The position numbers and the translations under genes were made by a program. The notes under the pieces were generated by a model. The model had not been told where the DNA came from, made no database searches, and saw nothing but the letters and a program-made list of their open reading frames with translations. Source: an uncultured Micrococcales bacterium (lineage in GTDB: Bacteria > Actinomycetota > Actinomycetes > Actinomycetales > Microbacteriaceae). Taken from it: 6,475 nt of DNA. Shown piece after piece: positions 1-4,469 of the stretch; within the stretch, counting starts at the first letter, position 1, and every line of letters begins with the position of its first letter. The stretch lies in contig CAIJWY010000191.1 of NCBI GenBank assembly GCA_903824455.1, positions 1-6,475 of the forward strand, given 5' to 3'.

Positions 1-92
1 CCGTTGGCAGGATTGATTACCTCTGAGTATTTGCCCGATTTTGGGGCAACCGATTTGCCGTTGATGAAGTTTTTCAACTCGCGAAGCGCCAT
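1..92 (-). CDS. mmsA: Aldehyde dehydrogenase N-terminus, probable CoA-acylating methylmalonate/malonate-semialdehyde dehydrogenase (partial)
   Basis: Only the first 30 codons are in the window; the gene runs off the left edge. Translating the minus strand from the ATG at 92-90 gives MALRELKNFINGKSVAPKSG followed by KYSEVINPANG. The order 'FINGK', a short Gly/Ser loop, then 'V.NPA.G' is the typical N-terminal beta-hairpin of the aldehyde dehydrogenase superfamily, and this spacing is common in MmsA/IolA-type CoA-acylating enzymes, which oxidise malonate or methylmalonate semialdehyde to acetyl- or propionyl-CoA with NAD+ in the cytoplasm. The start is fixed by a strong Shine-Dalgarno 8 nt upstream. 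The divergent omega-aminotransferase next door would make exactly such a semialdehyde, which supports the MmsA reading. The catalytic Cys and Glu lie outside the window, so another ALDH subfamily cannot be excluded. Confidence 0.75.
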   Translation of the reverse strand, partial: MALRELKNFINGKSVAPKSGKYSEVINPAN

Positions 93-100
93 TTGTTTGA

Positions 101-108
101 TCTCCTTT
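101..108 (-). promoter_or_regulatory. Ribosome binding site of the aldehyde dehydrogenase gene
   Basis: On the minus strand the bases read AAAGGAGA, 8 nt before the ATG that ends at 92. This is close to a consensus Shine-Dalgarno, decides the start, and contrasts with the divergent gene and several others here that have none. A possible -10 hexamer for this gene is TAGCAT (minus strand, 131-126), which would give a short 5' leader; no convincing -35 was seen. Confidence 0.75.
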
Positions 109-135
109 GATTGGCTCTTAGTTAGATGCTAATCA

Positions 136-156
136 TTCACCACCAGACTTCACCAC
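136..156. repeat. Short direct repeat in the divergent promoter region, candidate operator
   Basis: TTCACCAC occurs at 136-143 and again, identical, at 149-156, a 13-bp period with a CAGAC spacer. It lies in the middle of the 95-bp spacer between the divergent aldehyde dehydrogenase and aminotransferase starts, where a shared regulator would bind. The repeat is seen directly; an operator role is inference, and 13 bp is not a whole number of helical turns. Chance recurrence of an 8-mer this close is unlikely but possible. Confidence 0.4.
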
Positions 157-175
157 TCGAGTCGCCGAAATCTGC

Positions 176-181
176 CAGAAT
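176..181 (+). promoter_or_regulatory. Weak -10-like hexamer directly upstream of the aminotransferase
   Basis: CAGAAT matches TATAAT at four of six positions, including the key A2 and T6, and ends 6 nt before the ATG at 188. No Shine-Dalgarno precedes that ATG, so a leaderless transcript beginning at the start codon is possible, as for other genes in the window. The first base is not T and no -35 is visible, so this is a tentative call. Confidence 0.3.
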
Positions 182-187
182 GACAAT

Positions 188-1606
188 ATGTCCAAAAGAC
201 CTACGCCTATGACAGATGCCCGCAAAGCCGGAGTTCCGCTAACTAAAGAGCAGTTGGAACACGGCGCCCGCGAGCACCTCTGGCCTCACTTCACCCGCAC
301 TTCCCTCTACGAGGGTGGATCGATTCCGATCATCACCAAGGCCGAGGGTAAATACATCTGGGACCAGCACGGCAACAAACTATTCGACGGCCTATCGGGT
401 CTGTTCTCGGTCAACGCCGGTCACGGTCACGAACGCCTGGCCGAAGCTGCCAAGAAGCAACTAATGCAGATGGACTTCGTGCCACTTTGGTCTTTCGCTC
501 ACCCACCAGCCATCGAACTCGGCGAGCGTCTACTTTCCTACGCGCCAAACGGTCTCGACCGCGTCTTCTTCACCACTGGTGGTGGCGAGGCCAACGAAAC
601 CGCTTGGAAGCTTGCCAAGCAGTACTTCAAGATGATGGGCAAGCCACTCAAACACAAGGCCATCACCCGAAAGACCGCCTACCACGGCACCAGCCACGGA
701 GCTCTATCGTTAACCGGCATCCCAAACATGAAGAAGGCCTTCGAACCTCTCGTTCCAAGCACCTTCCGCGTTCCTAACACCAACTGGTACCGCGCCCAGG
801 ACGACTTCGCCACCGAAGAAGAGTTCGGCCTTTGGGCAGCCAACCGCGTTGAAGAAATGATCATCATGGAAGACCCCGACACCGTCGCGGCGTTTTTCTT
901 CGAGCCGGTTCAGAACTCCGGTGGCGCCTTCACCTCTCACCCGATCTACTTCCAACGCGTTCGCGAAATCTGCGACAAGTACGACGTAATCCTGGTTGCC
1001 GATGAAACCATCGACGGATTCGGTCGAACCGGAACCATGTTTGCCTCAGAGCAATACAACTTCGAACCAGACATGCTGGTTTGCGCCAAGGCCATCACCA
1101 ACTCGGTTATGCCACTGGGCGCGCTCATGATGAAAGAGAAGTTCTACGAGCCGTTCAAGAAGGGTTTGAACATCTTCCCTCACGGCTACACCTTCGCCGC
1201 ATCTCCAGCCAGCTGTGCTGTAGCTCTTGAGAACCTCGACATGTACGACGAGATGAACCTCGTTGGCCACGTTCAAGCCAACCAGGACAACTTCAAGAAG
1301 ACCCTAGACAAGCTCAGCGATCTCGATATCGTTGGCGACGTTCGCGGCACCGGCTACTTCTATGCCATCGAACTTGTCAAGGACAAAGAAACTAAGGCTC
1401 GCTTCTCGGTTGAAGAAATCGAGAAGCTACTCCGCGGATTCATCACTAAGGACCTCTATAGCAAGGGCCTTTATTGCCGAGCCGACGACCGTGGAGACCC
1501 AGTAGTTCAGTTGGCTCCGCCACTAACCAGCGACCAGGCCGACTTCGACATGATGGAAGCCAAGGTGCGAGAGACTCTCACCAAGGCTTGGGGTTTGGTC
1601 AAGTAA
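188..1606 (+). CDS. Class III PLP-dependent omega-aminotransferase (beta-alanine/omega-amino acid:pyruvate type)
   Basis: This 472-residue cytoplasmic enzyme has the usual length of the fold-type I, class III aminotransferases. Visible landmarks are the GGGEANETAWKLA phosphate-cup motif (131-143; the family norm is SGSEAN), YHGTSHGA (165-172) with the Tyr that stacks on the cofactor, FEPVQNSGG (238-246), ADETIDGFGRTG (271-282) whose Asp272 would contact the pyridine nitrogen, CAKAITNSVMPLGAL (299-313) with Lys301 as the Schiff-base lysine, and HGYTF (332-336). All catalytic positions are intact. The family moves an amino group from an omega-amino acid such as beta-alanine, GABA or a diamine to pyruvate or 2-oxoglutarate. 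The divergent semialdehyde dehydrogenase favours beta-alanine or 3-aminoisobutyrate as donor, but the substrate cannot be read from sequence alone. The start at 188 is the first in-frame ATG; Met8 (209) is an alternative, also without an SD. Confidence 0.9.
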   Translation: MSKRPTPMTDARKAGVPLTKEQLEHGAREHLWPHFTRTSLYEGGSIPIITKAEGKYIWDQHGNKLFDGLSGLFSVNAGHGHERLAEAAKKQLMQMDFVPLWSFAHPPAIELGERLLSYAPNGLDRVFFTTGGGEANETAWKLAKQYFKMMGKPLKHKAITRKTAYHGTSHGALSLTGIPNMKKAFEPLVPSTFRVPNTNWYRAQDDFATEEEFGLWAANRVEEMIIMEDPDTVAAFFFEPVQNSGGAFTSHPIYFQRVREICDKYDVILVADETIDGFGRTGTMFASEQYNFEPDMLVCAKAITNSVMPLGALMMKEKFYEPFKKGLNIFPHGYTFAASPASCAVALENLDMYDEMNLVGHVQANQDNFKKTLDKLSDLDIVGDVRGTGYFYAIELVKDKETKARFSVEEIEKLLRGFITKDLYSKGLYCRADDRGDPVVQLAPPLTSDQADFDMMEAKVRETLTKAWGLVK

Positions 1607-1656
1607 CAAATATGTAAATTGTGCAATTCCTTGTGATTGCAAGAAATCTCATAACC

Positions 1657-1693
1657 TAAACTCTGAAAACAATCATTCATTTAATTTGGGGGA
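1657..1693 (+). promoter_or_regulatory. Possible promoter and G-rich ribosome binding site of the secreted-protein gene
   Basis: The 90-bp gap after the aminotransferase holds TAAACT at 1657-1662, a -10-like hexamer, and GGGGGA at 1688-1693 just 3 nt before the ATG at 1697, a G-rich Shine-Dalgarno. A TTGTGA at 1631-1636 could be a -35 but its spacing of 20 bp is too long. The same gap also contains the short inverted repeat TGCAAT/ATTGCA (1622-1627 and 1636-1641). Independent transcription of the downstream pair is therefore likely, with about 27-28 nt of leader. Confidence 0.4.
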
Positions 1694-1696
1694 ACA

Positions 1697-2254
1697 ATGC
1701 GTACTAAATCATTTATGTCTGCAACATTGGCAGTGACCTTAACTGCTCTTATCGGTGGAGTGGTGCCAGGGAACAGCCAGGTTCGCAGTTGCATTGCAGG
1801 CACTACGTATGTCATGACGTCCAAGACTGCCGGGTGGATGCCGACTAACGTCGGAAGCACATGGATCAACGGGCCTGGTAACGCTACCTACAGTTCAACC
1901 ATTACTGCCACGTCGAGCTTCACATATTCTGGTTCGGTTACTGTCTCGGCTTCTTCCGTAGTCGCATCTGCGGAAGCAACATTCGGCATTGACTATGGAA
2001 CCTCAATCTCAAGATCTAGTTCATGGTCTTACTCACTCCCAGTTCCAGCTTCCCAGCAAGGTAGGGTCTTGCTGTTGAAGAACGCAGACAAAATAGTCTT
2101 TACAAAATACGTCGACAACCCCAACTGCACTACGACGACAACTACGGGTCTCGTGGCCTATGTTCCAACTGCAAGCACAGACAACTCAAGCTACTGTTGG
2201 ACTATTGACATCGCCCCTGCAAAAACCAGTTGGAAACAAACTTGTTCGGACTAA
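1697..2254 (+). CDS. Small secreted Ser/Thr-rich beta-sheet protein of unknown function
   Basis: The function is not recognised. The 185-residue product begins with a Sec-type signal peptide: basic start (R2, K4), hydrophobic core about 8-23, then PGNSQ, with cleavage probably near residue 27. The mature part is rich in Ser, Thr, Val and Tyr with few charges, and residues about 65-115 alternate small polar and hydrophobic residues, as in long beta strands. Landmarks are FGIDYGTSISRSSSWSYSL (96-114), VPASQQGRV (116-124) and a run of six Thr (145-150). Four Cys (32, 144, 167, 183) would allow two disulfides outside the cell. Secreted actinobacterial proteins of this look (Ser/Thr-rich strands, then a PA..GR element) are familiar but uncharacterised, and the strand pattern recalls aerolysin/ETX-MTX2 beta-pore formers; that link is inference. 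It overlaps the downstream lipoprotein gene and has lower GC than the flanking genes, suggesting a co-expressed, perhaps acquired, pair. Confidence 0.7.
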   Translation: MRTKSFMSATLAVTLTALIGGVVPGNSQVRSCIAGTTYVMTSKTAGWMPTNVGSTWINGPGNATYSSTITATSSFTYSGSVTVSASSVVASAEATFGIDYGTSISRSSSWSYSLPVPASQQGRVLLLKNADKIVFTKYVDNPNCTTTTTTGLVAYVPTASTDNSSYCWTIDIAPAKTSWKQTCSD

Positions 2255-2790
2255 CGAGCAAAGGACTGCGATTCATATTCGTTAGTGCGCTTTTTGGAAT
2301 GTCCATAACGGGGTGCGCAGGCACATCGACAGTACTTGAAAAGCAATTTACTTGTGTGGATATTAATCTCACCGATGGTTTTACTTTCATGGCCCAAGAA
2401 TGGAAGTCGAGTCAATCACGTGTTATTGGATTTGGGCAATTTACCTGCAACCAAACTGCACTCCTCGAAAGTGGCTTTGCTCTGAAACCTAATGCGGCAT
2501 TTGAGGTAACGGAATGGTACTACTCGTTGGGGGAAAATCAAGAAAAAATCGGGCTTCTGAAGGATATTGCTGATTTAGATGATTTCGGAATCTCAGCGAA
2601 ACCAATGACCGATTCCATCCTTATCCCTAATGGGAAAACAGTTCAAATCTTCGGAGTAACTGAATATATTTCGGCTTCTCAATCGGGAAGTACACCCATT
2701 ACGGACCTACTTGTTCCACTAGAGTTCCGTTCAGAGACTGGTCAAAATAATTATTCAATTCAAGCCAAGGCTTTGATAGGCGTAAATTGA
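2230..2790 (+). CDS. Small lipoprotein of unknown function, overlapping the secreted-protein gene
   Basis: The function is not recognised. The product has a type II (lipoprotein) signal: basic TSKGLR, a hydrophobic stretch FIFVSALFGMS (residues 15-25 from the longest start) and the lipobox ITGC with Cys29 as the lipidated residue. The outer part of about 157 residues has two more Cys (42 and 73) that could pair and no other transmembrane segment. There is no good ATG: the longest frame starts with TTG at 2230, but TTG at 2242 is equally plausible because GGAA (2232-2235) sits 6 nt before it. The first ATG (2299) would destroy the signal peptide. Either TTG overlaps the end of the upstream gene, so translation is probably coupled. 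GC is about 42% by hand count over 2281-2760, the lowest coding stretch in the window. A surface role together with the secreted neighbour (anchor, chaperone or immunity-like partner) is a guess. Confidence 0.65.
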   Translation: METNLFGLTSKGLRFIFVSALFGMSITGCAGTSTVLEKQFTCVDINLTDGFTFMAQEWKSSQSRVIGFGQFTCNQTALLESGFALKPNAAFEVTEWYYSLGENQEKIGLLKDIADLDDFGISAKPMTDSILIPNGKTVQIFGVTEYISASQSGSTPITDLLVPLEFRSETGQNNYSIQAKALIGVN

Positions 2791-2827
2791 TTCAAATTGC
2801 ACCAAGTACAGAGTGATAGCCTGGGAA

Positions 2828-2854
2828 TTTTTGTGTCCTAGCAAACCACAAAAA
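2828..2854. repeat. Inverted repeat in the gap downstream of the lipoprotein gene
   Basis: TTTTTGTG (2828-2835) and CACAAAAA (2847-2854) form perfect 8-bp arms around an 11-nt loop. It lies within the 145-bp gene-free gap 2791-2935. The stem is AT-rich and no T tract follows on either strand, so it is not a standard intrinsic terminator; it may be a weak terminator or a protein site. No small gene was found in the gap. Confidence 0.35.
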
Positions 2855-2923
2855 AGAATCTGAATCATGTGGACGACTTATCCTCAGAGATAGTGGCAAG
2901 GTAAGCAAATTTTTAATTATGCG

Positions 2924-2929
2924 TAATCT
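2924..2929 (+). promoter_or_regulatory. -10 element of a probable leaderless promoter for the alkyltransferase gene
   Basis: TAATCT ends 6 nt before the ATG at 2936, the spacing expected when transcription begins at the A of the start codon. No Shine-Dalgarno is present in between, and no clear -35 is visible. The same arrangement recurs at the sigma factor gene and at both genes on the right edge. Confidence 0.55.
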
Positions 2930-2935
2930 TTAGGT

Positions 2936-3421
2936 ATGAAGGTGACTGATCACGACTCAAAGCTAACTTTCGATTCACCGGTCGGAGCAATCACATTGCT
3001 TGCAAAAGGCGACAAGATCGTCTTCCTAACCATGGGAACCGACATCACCGACGACTACGGCAAGTCTCCAGTTCTCCCAGAAGCCAAGAAGCAAATCTCC
3101 AGCTATCTCGAGGGCAAGAAAAAGGTCCTCGACTTCGCCACTGAGCTTCATGGCACCGAATTCCAAAAGGCCGTTTGGAAGGAAATCAGCAAGATTGGCT
3201 TTGGAGAAGTAACCACCTATGCCGAGATTGCCAAGAACATCGGTAATCCGATAGCGGTTCGCGCGGTTGGCGGTGCCGTTGGCTCAAACCCGGTTCCGCT
3301 GATTGTTGGCTGCCACCGCGTTCTCGGTGCCAGCGGCAAGATCACCGGTTATTCCGGAGGCGACGGGCTACCAACCAAGCGCTGGCTCCTGGCCCTCGAA
3401 GGTATTGAGACCAAGGACTAA
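2936..3421 (+). CDS. ogt: Methylated-DNA-[protein]-cysteine S-methyltransferase (O6-alkylguanine-DNA alkyltransferase) with GCHRV active site
   Basis: This 161-residue protein repairs O6-alkylguanine by moving the alkyl group irreversibly to its own cysteine. An N-terminal RNase H-like region (about 8-70) precedes the catalytic DNA-binding part: GTEFQKAVWKEI (73-84), GEVTTYAEIA (90-99) with the conserved Tyr95, AVRAVGGAVGSNPVP (107-121) with Arg109 in the place of the arginine finger that fills the flipped-base gap, and VGCHRVLGASGKITGYSGG (124-142) with acceptor Cys126. Cys is present, not Trp, so this is not an alkyltransferase-like (ATL) protein. The residue before Cys is Gly125, where the family signature is almost always PCHRV. 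It is the first gene of a two-gene operon: its stop overlaps the glycosylase start in TAATG. Confidence 0.92.
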   Translation: MKVTDHDSKLTFDSPVGAITLLAKGDKIVFLTMGTDITDDYGKSPVLPEAKKQISSYLEGKKKVLDFATELHGTEFQKAVWKEISKIGFGEVTTYAEIAKNIGNPIAVRAVGGAVGSNPVPLIVGCHRVLGASGKITGYSGGDGLPTKRWLLALEGIETKD

Positions 3422-3942
3422 TGCAACGCTGCGCCTGGGTAACTGCCGACCCCATCTACATCGAATACCACGACACCGAGTGGGGTAAACCGGTCACCGG
3501 CGAAGACGCCCTATTCGAGCGCATCAGCCTGGAAGGCTTTCAGGCGGGTTTGAGCTGGCTAACCATCCTGAAGCGGCGCGAGTGCTTTCGAGAGGCGTTC
3601 CTAGGCTTTGAAATCGACCGGGTTGCCAGAATGTCGGAAAAGGACGTTGAGCGTCTACTTCTGAACGAAGGAATCATTCGTCATCGCGGCAAAATTCAAG
3701 CGGTTATCAATAACGCGCGCATCGTCAAAGAGCAAAACATCTCGCTTGAGGAATTGGTCCGCAAACACACCCCTGACTTGGATCGAACTGGGCTTACAGT
3801 TTCCCCCGAGTCAACCGCCCTTTCGAAAGAACTTCGCAAGCTCGGTTTCAACTTTGTTGGGCCAACCACCGTGCACGCCATGATGCAGGCAATTGGCGTA
3901 ATCAACGATCACGACCTGTCTTGTGAATTTAGAAAGAATTAG
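3421..3942 (+). CDS. tag: DNA-3-methyladenine glycosylase I
   Basis: This 173-residue base-excision repair enzyme removes 3-methyladenine from alkylated DNA. It matches E. coli Tag from the first residue: MQRCAWVTADPIYIEYHDTEWG (1-22), SLEGFQAGLSW (36-46) with Glu38 and Trp46 of the base pocket, GIIRHRGKIQAVINNAR (84-100) of the helix-hairpin-helix region, and LGFNFVGPTT (141-150). The structural zinc ligands are all present: Cys4, His17, His164 and Cys168, the last two four residues apart as in the family. It is slightly shorter than the E. coli protein (187 residues), mostly in the region after the helix-hairpin-helix. The ATG at 3421 shares its A with the stop codon of the alkyltransferase gene, with AAGGA 3 nt upstream, so the two are almost surely translated from one mRNA. 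Confidence 0.93.
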   Translation: MQRCAWVTADPIYIEYHDTEWGKPVTGEDALFERISLEGFQAGLSWLTILKRRECFREAFLGFEIDRVARMSEKDVERLLLNEGIIRHRGKIQAVINNARIVKEQNISLEELVRKHTPDLDRTGLTVSPESTALSKELRKLGFNFVGPTTVHAMMQAIGVINDHDLSCEFRKN

Positions 3943-3955
3943 CCGCGTCGCGACA

Positions 3956-3961
3956 TAAACT
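3956..3961 (+). promoter_or_regulatory. -10 element of a probable leaderless promoter for the sigma factor gene
   Basis: TAAACT ends 7 nt before the ATG at 3969, with no Shine-Dalgarno between. It is the same hexamer and spacing as upstream of the cobalamin adenosyltransferase gene at 6402-6407. It supports the first of the two closely placed ATGs (3969 rather than 3975) and promoter activity separate from the repair operon. No ECF-type GGAAC -35 was seen, so autoregulation by the encoded sigma factor is not indicated. Confidence 0.5.
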
Positions 3962-3968
3962 CCTTGAG

Positions 3969-4454
3969 ATGACCATGGACAGCCGAGAATTCACCGCGCA
4001 TTACCGCGCTTTTCTGCCGGCCATTTCAAAGTTCTTTGCCTATCGTGCAGATTCCAGCGAAGTTGAAGGCTTAGCGGCAGAAGTGTTTTCAATTGCTTGG
4101 CAAAAACGAGACAAGGCCCCGAGTGGCATGGAATTACCCTGGCTCTATCGCATCTCCAACAATGTTCTTTTGAACCACCGCAGGAAGGTGAAGCGCAATT
4201 TCACCCTTCCGATACTGGAGACCGATCTCGTGGCACCTTCGGCTGACGATCTGGTTCTAACCAATGTCACGGTTCGCAATGCCTGGGCAAAGCTCAAGCC
4301 TGCCGATCGAAGCTTGCTTTCTCTAACCGCTCTTGAAGGGCTAAGTCTGGAAGAGTTAGCGGCCGCCATGAAGATTTCAAAGAACGCAGCCACCATCCGG
4401 GCTCATCGAGCAAAAAAGAATTTTGCCGAAATCCTGAAAGAATTTGAAGGCTAA
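3969..4454 (+). CDS. ECF-type RNA polymerase sigma factor
   Basis: This 161-residue protein has the two-domain layout of extracytoplasmic-function sigma factors. Sigma region 2 spans about residues 7-74: it opens with FTAHYRAFLPAISKFFAYR (8-26), continues with the acidic VEGLAAEVFSIAWQ (32-45), and ends in the LPWLYRISNNVLLNHRRK block (56-73) of regions 2.3/2.4, the -10 reading part. A linker (about 75-98) leads to region 4 (about 100-155), with LKPADRSLLSLTALEGLSLEELA (109-131) and the recognition helix KNAATIRAHRAKKNF (138-152), which would read the -35. It lies 26 bp after the glycosylase gene and 15 bp before the membrane protein gene, a typical sigma/partner arrangement. Its regulon cannot be read from this window; the nearby repair genes do not show an ECF-like promoter. 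Confidence 0.88.
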   Translation: MTMDSREFTAHYRAFLPAISKFFAYRADSSEVEGLAAEVFSIAWQKRDKAPSGMELPWLYRISNNVLLNHRRKVKRNFTLPILETDLVAPSADDLVLTNVTVRNAWAKLKPADRSLLSLTALEGLSLEELAAAMKISKNAATIRAHRAKKNFAEILKEFEG

Positions 4455-4469
4455 CGACACAAACAGGTT

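Noticed and set aside
487..1276. Several frames of 60-96 codons inside the aminotransferase gene on both strands
   Set aside because: The aminotransferase has every family motif across this span; the others are shadow frames with skewed Arg/His or Val/Glu composition.
1617..1643. Overlapping small inverted repeats (AATTG/CAATT, TGCAAT/ATTGCA, CTTG/CAAG) after the aminotransferase stop, considered as a terminator
   Set aside because: Stems are only 4-6 bp, AT-rich and compete with each other, and no T tract follows.
1631..1662. TTGTGA plus TAAACT as a full sigma-70-type promoter
   Set aside because: The spacer is 20 bp, outside the usual 16-18 bp; only the -10 hexamer is kept as a tentative call. 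The same two words near the sigma gene are 29 bp apart, so the pairing looks accidental.
2788..2867. TGATTCA (2788-2794) and TGAATCA (2861-2867) as inverted ends of a mobile element
   Set aside because: Seven-base arms about 66 bp apart with no target duplication and no gene between them are expected by chance in AT-rich DNA.
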